From positions 248,001-312,000 of the forward strand of contig UGUC01000001.1 of assembly GCA_900455155.1 (NCBI GenBank): a DNA stretch of 64,000 bases, written 5' to 3'. Positions 19,645-29,136 of the stretch are shown piece by piece; the stretch's first letter is position 1, and each line of letters begins with the position of its first letter. The stretch is from Providencia stuartii (GTDB taxonomy: Bacteria > Pseudomonadota > Gammaproteobacteria > Enterobacterales > Enterobacteriaceae). A program made the position numbers and the translations under genes. The notes beneath the pieces were generated by a model. That model was not told the DNA's origin. It did no database searches and saw nothing but the letters and a program-made list of their open reading frames with translations.

Positions 19645-21059
19645 TGACTTCATTATTTAAACAGCCATTAAATGTGATTAACGTGGGCATCGAAATGTTC
19701 AGTGATGACCTTAAAAAGCAGCATGTTCCCGTCACGCACTTAGATTGGACGCCACCCGGGCAAGGCAATATTGCCGTGATCAACGCATTAGATAAAATTG
19801 AAAGTAATAGCGCATTACAAGAGAAAATTGCCGCTGCCAATGCGCAGGCCTTAGAACGCATTATTCAGTCACAACCTGTACTTGTTGGCTATGATCAAGC
19901 CATTAACGTCGTACCGGGGATGACTAAAAACACCATTTTACATGCTGGACCGCCTGTTGAATGGAAAGACATGTGTGGCGCAATGAAAGGCGCAGTGACT
20001 GGCGCACTGGTATTTGAAGGGCTAGCAAAAGATTTAGCAGATGCCGAACGCGTAGCCGCTTCTGGCGAGATTATTTTTTCCCCTTGTCATGAACACGACT
20101 GTGTTGGCTCTATGGCGGGTGTGACCTCTGCCTCAATGTTTATGCACATTGTCGAAAACAAAACCTATGGTAACCGCGCATTTACCAACCTCAGTGAGCA
20201 AATGGCAAAAATTTTACGCATGGGAGCCAACGACCAAAGTGTGATTGACCGCTTGAACTGGATGCGTGATGTTTTAGGCCCAATGCTACGTGATGCTATG
20301 AAGCTGGCCGGCGAAATCGACTTGCGTCTGATGTTGGCTCAAGCACTGCATATGGGGGATGAGTGCCATAACCGTAATAACGCAGGCACCACGCTGCTTA
20401 TCCAAGCTCTGACCCCTTATATCATCCAAACGGATTTCTCAGTTGCTCAACAAAAAGACGTTTTTGATTTTGTCGCAAGCAGCGATTACTTCTCTGGCCC
20501 TACATGGATGGCGATGTGTAAAGCGGCGATGGATGCGGCTCATGGTATCGAATACAGCACCGTCGTTACCACCATGGCGCGTAATGGTTATGAATTCGGA
20601 TTACGTATCAGTGGACTACCGGGTCAATGGTTTACAGGCCCTTCACAGCAAGTTATCGGCCCGATGTTTGCTGGCTATAAACCCGAAGATTCAGGCCTCG
20701 ATATCGGTGATTCCGCCATTACCGAGACTTATGGTATTGGCGGATTCGCCATGGCAACCGCTCCTGCCATTGTCGCTTTGGTCGGAGGAACCGTTGAAGA
20801 GGCCATCGATTTCTCACGTCAAATGCGAGAGATCACATTAGGTGAAAACCCTAACGTCACGATCCCGCTGTTAGGTTTTATGGGGATCCCCACAGCCATT
20901 GATATTACCAAGGTTGCCGCCAGCGGTATCCTTCCGGTCATCAATACGGCCATCGCCCACAAAGACGCAGGTATCGGTATGATCGGGGCTGGTATTGTGC
21001 ATCCCCCGTTCGACTGCTTTGAAAAAGCTATGTTGGCTTACGCCGAAAAATACGCCTAG
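19644..21059 (+). CDS. yahG: YahG, DUF1116 (AllG-like) subunit
   Basis: 471 residues, matching E. coli YahG in length. DUF1116 features include HAGPPVEWKDMCGAMKGAVTGAL, SPCHEHDCVGSMAGVTSASMFM with a likely metal- or substrate-binding HEHDC cluster, and MGDECHNRNNAGTTLL. The ATG overlaps the yahF stop (TAATG). With YahE and YahF it should form the phosphorolytic carbamoyltransferase assembly. The HEHDC residues deserve attention as candidate catalytic groups; that is inference. Confidence 0.9.
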   Translation: MTSLFKQPLNVINVGIEMFSDDLKKQHVPVTHLDWTPPGQGNIAVINALDKIESNSALQEKIAAANAQALERIIQSQPVLVGYDQAINVVPGMTKNTILHAGPPVEWKDMCGAMKGAVTGALVFEGLAKDLADAERVAASGEIIFSPCHEHDCVGSMAGVTSASMFMHIVENKTYGNRAFTNLSEQMAKILRMGANDQSVIDRLNWMRDVLGPMLRDAMKLAGEIDLRLMLAQALHMGDECHNRNNAGTTLLIQALTPYIIQTDFSVAQQKDVFDFVASSDYFSGPTWMAMCKAAMDAAHGIEYSTVVTTMARNGYEFGLRISGLPGQWFTGPSQQVIGPMFAGYKPEDSGLDIGDSAITETYGIGGFAMATAPAIVALVGGTVEEAIDFSRQMREITLGENPNVTIPLLGFMGIPTAIDITKVAASGILPVINTAIAHKDAGIGMIGAGIVHPPFDCFEKAMLAYAEKYA

Positions 21060-21072
21060 TCGCCGATAATAA

Positions 21073-21090
21073 GCCCAACTTCGGTTGGGC
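21073..21090 (+). terminator. TTCG-tetraloop hairpin after yahG
   Basis: A perfect 7-bp GC-rich stem GCCCAAC/GTTGGGC closed by a TTCG tetraloop, an exceptionally stable hairpin, 13 bases after the yahG stop. The following AATTAATAAT is not a classical U-tract, so it may be an attenuator or message-stability element between yahG and the permease gene. Confidence 0.55.
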
Positions 21091-21179
21091 AATTAATAAT
21101 AATACGCTGTGATTCACCTGAGCAATAGGGTTTTTAATCATGACTGCCCCCGCAGTCTCTTCTTTGAAGGATACATTCC

Positions 21180-22742
21180 ATGAGTGTAACGAAACTAAAG
21201 TGGAAACGTGGTGACTGGGCGGCCTACTTCGGGCTGATGACCAATAACTTAACCAATCTGCTCACTATGATGGGATTACTGATCTTTGTCGTCGGCATCC
21301 CTAAAGATCTTGTTTATGGACGTATTGCACCTGCATTTGGTTTTGCCGTATTGCTAGCGAGTATCAGCTATGCCTATTTTGGTCAGCAACTCGCCAAACA
21401 GACTGGGCGCGATGATGTCACCGCACTGCCTTCCGGCCCAAGCGCTCCCTCTATCTTTACCGTGACCTTTTTGGTCATCATGCCGGTTTACCAAACGACT
21501 CAAAATGCCGAGTTTGCGATTCAAATCGCACTGGTTTGGTGTTTTGTAGAATCGATGATCCTTGTCGGTGGCTCATTCCTCGGCGAAACTATCCGTAAAA
21601 TGATCCCTCGCACCGTATTGCTCTCCTGTCTCTCTGGGTTAGGTTTGCTATTACTGGCAATGAACCCGATGTTACAGGCTTTTGAAGCGCCTACCGTTTC
21701 ATTTATCGTATTACTGCTCATTTTTATCAACTGGTTTGGTAAAAAACCTATCTTTGCGCGTATTCCAACGGGGTTATTACTGCTTATTGCAGGAACTGTG
21801 CTGGCGTGGGTCTCTGGCTTACAAAGTCCTGAAGCCATTAAAGCCTCCGTTGCTTCATTTGGCTTTAACCCGCCCGGTATTCATATTGATAGCTTCTTAC
21901 AGGGTCTACCACATGCCTTACCCTACTTGGCTTCAGCCGTACCATTAGGCTTAGCAAACTATATTTTCGACCTTGAAAATATTGAAAGCGCCCATGCCGC
22001 TGGCGATGAATACAATACCCGTAAAGTAATGTTAGCTAATGGATTATCCTCTACTGTAGGCTGTTTTATGGGTAACCCATTCCCTGTCACTGTCTATGTG
22101 GGTCATGCAGGTTGGAAAGCTATGGGAGCCAGTATCGGCTATACACTCGCCTCTGGTATTACCATGTTCATCGTACCGTTGTTCGGTCTAGGCGCTTTTA
22201 TGTTAGCCATAATTCCGATGACGGCTATTGTGCCTATCCTAGTGTTTATAGGTGTTGTCACTGCTAACCAAGTGGTGCGAGAGACACCGAAAGTGGAAGT
22301 GCCTGTCATCTTTATCTGTCTGTTCCCTTGGATTGCCAACTGGGCACTGACCATGATGAACAGCATGATGGGGGCGGCGGGTACTTCTGCGGCACAAATC
22401 GGCACAGATGTCTTACTCAGTAAAGGTGTTTACTACCAAGGCTTAGTCCATCTCGGGAATGGTGCGCCATTAGCCAGTATGTTATGGGGCTGTATCGCTA
22501 TCTTTGCCATTCTCAATCAGCCACTACGTGGGGCTATAACAGCCGCCGTAGGCGCGCTACTGGTATTCTTCGGTATTATCCACTCACCGATGGTAGGGAT
22601 AGCACAAGGACCCGCCTTGATGTTTGTATACGCTTACCTCATGATGTCGGGCTTATTTGTGATGAAATACTTCTTAGATAAAGGGAAATCAATAGAAGCG
22701 CAACAACCTGAAACCGCTGAGAAAATCAGCAAATCAGTGTAA
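21180..22742 (+). CDS. NCS2-family nucleobase permease
   Basis: 520 residues, about 12-14 hydrophobic segments. Typical NCS2 (AzgA-like) segments are TGRDDVTALPSGPSAPSIF near residue 75, VPLGLANYIFDLENIESAHAAGDEY near residue 260 and GNPFPVTVYVGHAGWKAMGA. NCS2 proteins import purines, pyrimidines or related cyclic compounds by proton symport. AAGGA precedes the ATG. It lies between yahG and yahI, where E. coli has no functional transporter gene, so it is a clue that the pathway substrate is nucleobase-like. Confidence 0.85.
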   Translation: MSVTKLKWKRGDWAAYFGLMTNNLTNLLTMMGLLIFVVGIPKDLVYGRIAPAFGFAVLLASISYAYFGQQLAKQTGRDDVTALPSGPSAPSIFTVTFLVIMPVYQTTQNAEFAIQIALVWCFVESMILVGGSFLGETIRKMIPRTVLLSCLSGLGLLLLAMNPMLQAFEAPTVSFIVLLLIFINWFGKKPIFARIPTGLLLLIAGTVLAWVSGLQSPEAIKASVASFGFNPPGIHIDSFLQGLPHALPYLASAVPLGLANYIFDLENIESAHAAGDEYNTRKVMLANGLSSTVGCFMGNPFPVTVYVGHAGWKAMGASIGYTLASGITMFIVPLFGLGAFMLAIIPMTAIVPILVFIGVVTANQVVRETPKVEVPVIFICLFPWIANWALTMMNSMMGAAGTSAAQIGTDVLLSKGVYYQGLVHLGNGAPLASMLWGCIAIFAILNQPLRGAITAAVGALLVFFGIIHSPMVGIAQGPALMFVYAYLMMSGLFVMKYFLDKGKSIEAQQPETAEKISKSV

Positions 22743-22760
22743 TGCCATTAACCTCCGATC

Positions 22761-22783
22761 GTCGATGTGCTGAGCACATCGAC
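22761..22783 (+). terminator. Hairpin between permease and yahI
   Basis: A perfect 10-bp stem GTCGATGTGC/GCACATCGAC with a 3-base loop, 18 bases after the permease stop and 30 before yahI. There is no U-tract, so intercistronic processing or attenuation is more likely than full termination. Confidence 0.5.
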
Positions 22784-22813
22784 TTATAGACTCTGTATCA
22801 GGATACAATAACA

Positions 22814-23764
22814 ATGAAAGAACTCGTGGTTGTTGCCATCGGGGGCAACAGTATTATCAAAGATAACAACGGCCAATCGATTGAAGCTCAAGAAAAAGCG
22901 GTACAAGAGGTCGCTTCCCATGTCTGTGATATGCTTGAGGGTAATTACAATATTGTTCTGACTCACGGTAATGGCCCTCAAGTGGGATTAGATTTACGCC
23001 GTGCCGAAATCGCTCACACCGTTGAAGGGCTACCACTCACACCATTAGCAAACTGTGTCGCCGATACACAAGGTGGTATTGGCTATTTGATCCAGCAAGC
23101 CCTGACAAACGCCTTGGCAAAACGCCATCACCGCCAAGCGGTGACCATTGTGACTCAAGTTGAAGTCGATAAAAATGATCCTAATTTCCACTCACCGACC
23201 AAGCCTATCGGCGCATTTTTCAGCCTAGAACAAGCTGAGAAGTTAAAAAAAGCCAATCCCGACTGGCATTTTGTTGAAGATTCTGGTCGAGGTTACCGCC
23301 GTGTCGTCGCCTCACCGGCGCCTAAGAGTGTTATCGAATCAGCGGCTATTCGGACGCTCAGTGAAAATAACTATGTTGTTATTGCGGCTGGTGGCGGGGG
23401 GATCCCTGTTATTAAAAATACGAATGGCGGTTTCCAGAGTGTCGACGCCGTCATTGATAAAGATTTATCAACCACATTGCTAGCAAAAGAGTTAAAAGCC
23501 GATATTTTGATTATCACCACTGGCGTAGAGAAAGTGTGTATTCACTTTGGCAAACCTGAGCAACAAGCGCTTGGGGAGGCGACAACAACAGAGATGCTGC
23601 AATATATGCGTGAAGGGCATTTTCCAGCGGGAAGTATGTTACCCAAAATTGAAGCCAGCCTGTCATTTCTCGCCAATGGTGGCAAACGCGTGATCATTAC
23701 AACGCCTGAGAGATTGCCACAAGCCTTACGCGGTGAAACTGGCACGCACATTGTTCAAGGTTAG
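22814..23764 (+). CDS. yahI: YahI, catabolic carbamate kinase
   Basis: 316 residues, standard for carbamate kinases. Motifs are VVAIGGNSI at the N-terminus, LTHGNGPQVGLDLRR near residue 50, TQVEVDKNDP near residue 115 and AAGGGGIPVI with DKDLSTTLLA. It makes ATP from carbamoyl phosphate and ADP, releasing NH3 and CO2. In this cluster it would conserve energy from carbamoyl phosphate produced by YahE-YahF-YahG. Weak AGGA lies 12 bases before the ATG. Confidence 0.93.
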   Translation: MKELVVVAIGGNSIIKDNNGQSIEAQEKAVQEVASHVCDMLEGNYNIVLTHGNGPQVGLDLRRAEIAHTVEGLPLTPLANCVADTQGGIGYLIQQALTNALAKRHHRQAVTIVTQVEVDKNDPNFHSPTKPIGAFFSLEQAEKLKKANPDWHFVEDSGRGYRRVVASPAPKSVIESAAIRTLSENNYVVIAAGGGGIPVIKNTNGGFQSVDAVIDKDLSTTLLAKELKADILIITTGVEKVCIHFGKPEQQALGEATTTEMLQYMREGHFPAGSMLPKIEASLSFLANGGKRVIITTPERLPQALRGETGTHIVQG

Positions 23765-23774
23765 CCCCACACGA

Positions 23775-23801
23775 TTGCAGGTTACGCCGAGTAACTTGCA
23801 A
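23775..23801 (+). terminator. Hairpin between yahI and yahJ
   Basis: An 11-bp stem with one mismatch, TTGCAGGTTAC/GTAACTTGCAA, 5-base loop, 10 bases after yahI and 22 before yahJ. It is the third intercistronic hairpin in this cluster. Confidence 0.45.
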
Positions 23802-23822
23802 CCCTCTCATTAAGGAGTTTTT

Positions 23823-25199
23823 ATGCCATCCAACAGAAGAGAGTTTCTTTCAACGAGTGCAAAACTGGCAGCCACCTGCACGCTATTTGGAGCGATATCC
23901 GGTATTGCTGCCGCAGATAATGGCCCCACCTCATTAAATAGCACGACCACCATTAAAGATGATCACTACTATCTTGATGATGTGTTACTGGAAACAGGCT
24001 TTCGTTACCGTGATGCGAGCGTGATTGGCACCAAAACGGCCCTACACACCCTTGAAATTAAAAATGGAAAAATTGCAGCACTTCTCGCGAATAAACAGCA
24101 TATTGATAAGCAATTAGCAGCCTATAGTGCAGATGGTAAACTCATGCTACCCGCTTTTCGTGATATGCACATTCACTTGGATAAAACCTTTTATGGTGGA
24201 CCTTGGCAAGCTCCCGAATCACGAGAAGGTAAAACTATCCTTGATATGATAGCGCTTGAGCAAAAGTTGTTGCCGGAATTACAGCCGTATACTCAAGAGC
24301 GCGCACATGCGCTTATCAAGCTGATCCAATCCAAAGGATCAACGATAGCCCGCAGTCATTGTAATATTGAACCCGTTTCCGGTCTTAAGAACCTTGAAGC
24401 GCTCACTCAAGTTCTTGATCAGCACCAGCAAGACCTAACTTGTGAAATTGTTGCCTTTCCTCAACATGGGTTATTGTTATCCAAAGCAGAGCCATTAATG
24501 CGAGAGGCAATGCAGGCAGGGGCGCACTATGTGGGTGGACTTGATCCCACGAACGTTGATGGCGCAATGGAAAAATCGCTCGATACCATGTTCCAGATAG
24601 CGCTAGATTATAATAAAGGGGTTGATATTCATTTGCATGAAACAAGCCCAGCTGGTCGCGCAGCTATCGACTATATGATTGATACCGTCGATAAAAACCG
24701 CACTCTTCGTGGTAAAGTGACTATTAGCCATGCTTTTGCTCTTGCAACACTGACACCTGAGCAGGCACAAGAAACCGCACAACGACTCGCCGAACAACAC
24801 ATAACTATCGCCACCACAGTGCCTATTGGCACCTTACATATGCCACTAAAAACACTCAATGAAAACGGTGTCTTTGTGATGTCTGGAACCGATAGCGTGG
24901 TTGATCATTGGTCGCCATTTGGCCTCGGTGATATGTTAGAAAAAGCGAATTTATATGCCCAGCTCTATACCCGCCCCGATGAACTATCCCTATCACGTTC
25001 ACTGGCAATTGCCACCGGTAATAAGTTGCCATTAGATGACAAAGGCAAACAAGTGTGGCCATTAGTTGGGGATGATGCCAGCTTTGTACTTATCGATGCA
25101 TCCTGCTCCGCAGAGGCGGTCGCCCGAATTTCGCCAAGGCAAGCCAGTTTCCACAAAGGGAGCTTAGCGTCAGGCGCGATTAAAAAACAAATAAGCTAA
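23823..25199 (+). CDS. yahJ: YahJ, Tat-exported amidohydrolase/deaminase
   Basis: 458 residues, very close to E. coli YahJ. The N-terminus NRREFLS plus a mild hydrophobic stretch ending in alanines (about residue 31) is a twin-arginine signal, implying export folded to the periplasm. The metal-dependent hydrolase barrel has DMHIHLDKT (His116, His118), SHCNIEP, FPQHGLL, DIHLHET, ISHAFAL and GTDSVVDHW, as in cytosine and isoguanine deaminases. It probably opens or deaminates a cyclic substrate. AAGGAG precedes the ATG. The substrate is not known. Confidence 0.9.
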   Translation: MPSNRREFLSTSAKLAATCTLFGAISGIAAADNGPTSLNSTTTIKDDHYYLDDVLLETGFRYRDASVIGTKTALHTLEIKNGKIAALLANKQHIDKQLAAYSADGKLMLPAFRDMHIHLDKTFYGGPWQAPESREGKTILDMIALEQKLLPELQPYTQERAHALIKLIQSKGSTIARSHCNIEPVSGLKNLEALTQVLDQHQQDLTCEIVAFPQHGLLLSKAEPLMREAMQAGAHYVGGLDPTNVDGAMEKSLDTMFQIALDYNKGVDIHLHETSPAGRAAIDYMIDTVDKNRTLRGKVTISHAFALATLTPEQAQETAQRLAEQHITIATTVPIGTLHMPLKTLNENGVFVMSGTDSVVDHWSPFGLGDMLEKANLYAQLYTRPDELSLSRSLAIATGNKLPLDDKGKQVWPLVGDDASFVLIDASCSAEAVARISPRQASFHKGSLASGAIKKQIS

Positions 25200-25225
25200 T
25201 TTAAGATGCTATCATCTTTACTCTT

Positions 25226-25263
25226 AAAAAGAGAGTTTCGTATATGCGGCTCTCTTTTTATTC
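25226..25263 (+). terminator. Terminator of the yah cluster
   Basis: A 10-bp stem AAAAAGAGAG/CTCTCTTTTT with a 14-base loop ending in a U-rich tail, 27 bases after the yahJ stop. This marks the end of the plus-strand cluster. Confidence 0.75.
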
Positions 25264-25488
25264 TTGTATTATGTTAACCCTATTTTAAATCTATTTTTTA
25301 TTTATCTTTCGGCTACGATAAATATGTGTAGTGTAACTGATACCAGATATTGAATCCCCTTGTTTATCTAGTCACTAAATTATTTCATCCTATCTGCAAT
25401 CCCTTTTGTACTCACAAAAATACTATTTTGGTAGTAATCCTATTATCAGGTTTCTTTTAATTATTATAATTCACACCTCTAATTTCCA

Positions 25489-26313
25489 ATGAGCACTACT
25501 ACTATGCAAGATAATATTCAATTACCTGAAAAATTAATAAAAGCATTTCCTACAAGAGACTTACAGTTAACCCCACTAAAAGGGGATGGTGGCATAATAC
25601 GCTTAATTTTTCTTGTTCTCGTTCTTATCGGTTTAACCGTTTTTGTTGCTTTTCAATTACCTGGTATCGCGTATGACTATAAAATTGGTCAAAATGCGGT
25701 TCCTGTTAATGCCAATATAAATGGCTCTTGTAGATCAAGTTTGATGGTTATTACCCATTGTAATGTTAAGGTGACATACCGCGGCCACACTGTTTCACAT
25801 AGCTTTGGTTTCCTAGGAACTTCACGAAATGTTGCCGTGCAACCAATCGCCGATGCCAATGATCTATCACGCTTAACGGTTGATGTGGCTGTCGAAAATG
25901 TGATGCTCCGCTTTGTAACTACAATTATTATCATCGCATTATTAATTTTTAGCCTTGTATTTATTATTTACCGCTACATAGCGAACAATAAGATCAGAAA
26001 AGTATTATTATCTAGCGGCAAAATGCCACTAAAACTTATCGCTGTTCCTGCCAAAGTTGTTAATTCTAACCGCCTATTGATGGTTTCTTATAAATTCAAT
26101 TTAGATGGTAAAAAAATATCGACTGGCTATTCAGGCAATAAAAAAACATCCCCTATAGTCTTCGAAGAAAATGGCAAAAAATATGCTTTAGCCGTTTGTG
26201 AACCGCAAAAAAACATTCCTTATATATTGGATTTATCATTAAAAAGAATTCAAGCCACTCCGGAAGAAGTGCAACACTTTCATCTCGCATTACAGGAAGA
26301 AGGGCTAATTTAA
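25489..26313 (+). CDS. Membrane protein of unknown function with two transmembrane segments
   Basis: 274 residues; I do not recognise a named family. Hydrophobic segments at about residues 38-60 and 143-165 flank a region containing NGSCRSSLMVITHCNVKVTYRGHTVSHSFG. A C-terminal domain (about 180-255, VPAKVVNSNRLLMVSYKFNLDGKK) resembles the first in having a V-x-A-N/K start, a V-x-Y/S-F/Y strand and a G-x-x strand turn, so the protein may hold two copies of a DUF3592-like beta domain, one periplasmic and one cytosolic. It is a single gene with its own terminator. The start is uncertain: the first ATG lacks a good ribosome-binding site, and a second lies at 25504. Confidence 0.6.
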   Translation: MSTTTMQDNIQLPEKLIKAFPTRDLQLTPLKGDGGIIRLIFLVLVLIGLTVFVAFQLPGIAYDYKIGQNAVPVNANINGSCRSSLMVITHCNVKVTYRGHTVSHSFGFLGTSRNVAVQPIADANDLSRLTVDVAVENVMLRFVTTIIIIALLIFSLVFIIYRYIANNKIRKVLLSSGKMPLKLIAVPAKVVNSNRLLMVSYKFNLDGKKISTGYSGNKKTSPIVFEENGKKYALAVCEPQKNIPYILDLSLKRIQATPEEVQHFHLALQEEGLI

Positions 26314-26327
26314 TCTCTTTATTACCC

Positions 26328-26351
26328 AGTTGGGCCTAGATAGGCCCAACT
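26328..26351. terminator. Bidirectional terminator-like hairpin
   Basis: A perfect 9-bp stem AGTTGGGCC/GGCCCAACT with a 6-base loop, between the convergent membrane-protein gene and uxuA. It lies 15 bases after one stop and 17 before the other, so it may serve both. Confidence 0.65.
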
Positions 26352-26367
26352 CACTTAGTACTCAGAA

Positions 26368-27559
26368 TTATTTTAAATCAGGGAAAAAGACTCGTCTAAT
26401 CGCCAATTCAACACCACGAACTTCCGCTAATCCTTTTAAACGCCCAATCGCAGAATAACCTGGATTCGTTTTCTTTTGCAGATCATCCAACATTTGATGC
26501 CCATGATCAGGACGCATTGGTATGCGGCGCATATTACCGACTTTTTGGCGACGATCTTCTTCCGCCAAAATTGCTTTAACCACGGCAAACATATCCACAT
26601 CGCCCCCTAAATGCGCTGCTTCATGGAACGTTTTTGGATTGTCTTCACGGCACGTCGAGCGCAAGTGTGTAAAATGAATACGATCACCGAATTGCTCAAT
26701 CATTTTGACTAAATCATTATCGCTTCTCACGCCGTAAGAGCCTGTACACATAGTGAAACCGTTGTGAAGGCTATCCACCGTCTCTTTTAGCCATTGCATA
26801 TCTTCAATCGTTGAAACAATCCGCGGTAAACCTAAAATAGGCCGCGGTGGATCGTCAGGATGAACGGCCATTTTCACGCCAACCTCTTCTGCTACGGGGA
26901 TAATGGCTCGTAAAAAATAGGCCATATTCTCACGCAACTTAGCCTTATCAATGCCTGCATAAGTTTGTAAATGTGCTTTGAATTGTTCAAGGGTATAGCC
27001 TTCTTCTGCTCCCGGCAGGCCCGCAATAATATTACCAATCAATTTATCCTTATCGGCTTGGCTCATTGCTTCATAATAAGCTTTGGCTTGAATAAGCTCT
27101 TCAGCCGTGTAATCTTGCTCAGCCCCCCTCGCGCTGTAACAAATACAGTTCGAAAGCGGCAAACGCTATCTGATCAAAACGTAATGCCTTCGAACCATCA
27201 GGTAATTCGTATTCCAAATCAGTTCGTGTCCAATCCAGTACGGGCATAAAGTTGTAACACACCGTATCAATACCGCATGCAGCGAGGTTACGAATCGATT
27301 GCTGGTAATTAGCGATATGCTGTTCATAATCACCACGATGTATTTTGATCTCTTCATGAACAGGAATACTTTCTACCACTGACCAGACAAGGCCTTTAGC
27401 TTCGATTTCCGCCTTGCGTTTTTCTATCTCTTCGATAGTCCATACTTGCCCATTTGGGATGTGGTGCAAAGCCGTTACCACCCCTGTCGCCCCTGCTTGG
27501 CGAATATCACTCAAAGAAACAGGGTCGTTAGGACCATACCAGCGCCATGTTTGTTCCAT
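26368..27559 (-). pseudogene. uxuA: Mannonate dehydratase, one apparent frameshift
   Basis: As read, the frame breaks at a C6 run (27123-27128). With five bases there the protein is a continuous 396 residues, as in E. coli UxuA ([15 protein letters not shown]). Conserved segments include [50 protein letters not shown] and [12 protein letters not shown]. It removes water from D-mannonate to give 2-keto-3-deoxygluconate in hexuronate breakdown. The ATG at 27559 has GAGGTGA upstream. It lies after a carboxylate-transporter gene on the same strand; uxuB is absent. Confidence 0.9.
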
Positions 27560-27602
27560 ATTACTCACCTCAATATGTGGGCACAGACAAGTGCCCTAAA
27601 AA

Positions 27603-28920
27603 TTACTGTGTAACAGTTTCTTCAATCGGAGTTTTAACGATGAAGAAGTAAGCTAATGCACCCGCGAAGGTCACCATTGAGCAAACAATGAGCGCCCAGT
27701 TAAATGAACCGGTTGTATCTAATACCCAACCTGTAACAATCGGTTGCGAATGAATGCGAAACAAAAGCTACCAAAGTTCTGAATACTGCTTACGGAAGCG
27801 ACCATTTTGCTTGGTGTCACCACTTGCACGAGTCCCCAGCAAGAAGTGCCCGCAAAATGCACAAAGAATAGCGCCAAGCTGATAAAAGCGACTGCCATCG
27901 CGGTAGATGTCGATTGCACGACCAATAAAGTGCAAGCCGCTGAGCAAATCAGCCCTAAGCAGATAAGGATTTTCCGGCTATTCATCAATGAATAACCTTT
28001 TTTCGCCAGTCGGTCTGCCACCATGCCATTGACCAGCATCCCTAGCGAACCGAATAAAAATGGAATAGCGGCGACCCACCCCGTATTGGCCAAGCTCAAC
28101 CCACGTTCGGCCTGTAAATAGCCTGGTAACCATGCAAGGTATAACCAGCCGGTATAGTTCACGCCACTGAAGCCCAAAATCATGCCCCAAACTGTACGTT
28201 TCTTAAACAGAGCACCCCACTCTTTCAATGTCACTTTCTGTTTTGGCTGCTCCTCACGACCTGAGTTGAGGATATTTCAAATCCTCTTCAGAGAGCTTTA
28301 ATGATTCACGGTTACGGTAGTAAGCATACCAACACACCCCGATTAAAATTCCAGCCACACCAATGATGATAAACATCATTCGCCAGCCAAACGCTAACAT
28401 GAGAGCCACAAGGATAGGTGGCGCAAACGCCTGCCCAATTGTGGTCGAGGAGTTGAATATCCCCGATGGGAATGCCGCGCTCTTTGGCATTAAACCAATC
28501 ATTCACCACTTTAACGCCACTTGGGCATAAAGGGAGCTTCGCCGACCCCAAGGCCGATACGCAGCGCAATAAATTGCCAGAAGTTTTGGATCAACCCTGC
28601 CATACCTTGCATCGTTGACCAGAAAATTAATCCTGCTCCTAACACAATACGTGGGCCAAACCTATCGAGTAGTAAACCAGAAGGAAGCTGTGAGATACCG
28701 TAAGATAATGAAAAAGCGGATAACAAAACACCAAATTGAGTTGCTGAAAGCCCCTAAATCAGCTCGGATAGCTTCGTTAGCGGACCGAAAGAGAGCCTCG
28801 GTCAAGAAAGTTAATGATCCCAGCTAGAAACAGCAGCAGTAACGAGATCCGTTGAATTTTCTTAATCCTGGCGGTTTTTGCAATATTATCGGGTGTTATG
28901 TCAGATGCTGAACTCTGCAT
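27603..28920 (-). pseudogene. MFS transporter of the anion:cation symporter (hexuronate/aldonate) type, about seven frameshifts
   Basis: The N-terminus at 28920 (MQSSASDITPDN) and segments in all frames assemble into one 436-residue MFS protein if seven single extra bases are removed. Features of the ACS branch are INFLDRGSLSV, QLPSGLLLDRFGPR, RIGLGVGEAPFMP, WFNAKERG and FNSSTTIGQAFAPP. Substrates of the branch are sugar acids such as glucarate, galactonate and hexuronates. Its place before uxuA and opposite a GntR gene suggests import of a hexuronate or mannonate. It is the most broken gene in the window; overcalls explain all breaks, but true decay cannot be excluded. Confidence 0.8.
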
Positions 28921-29136
28921 AGTTACATCCTCAAAAAGTAATTATAGTTGTCATGTGACCTGAATGACTGATGGCTTTATTGTCAGGTGGTCAGGCCGGT
29001 ATTATAGTTATTGAATTGAGAAAAAATTAACTTGATATGGCTCACAGATCTGTTTTTTTGTGATTCAGATTAGCAGTCAATCAGGATTAAAGCGTATGAT
29101 ATGTGCCGATATGGATGAGCATACCGAGGAATTAAC

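Noticed and set aside
25489..26313. Membership of the unknown membrane protein in the yah pathway
   Set aside because: A terminator (25226-25263) separates it from yahJ and it resembles no transporter or enzyme; it is probably independent.
28921..29136. UxuR/ExuR operator between the transporter and gntR genes
   Set aside because: Only weak, widely spaced inverted CCTGA/TCAGG halves are present; none fits a known GntR-family operator well enough to report.
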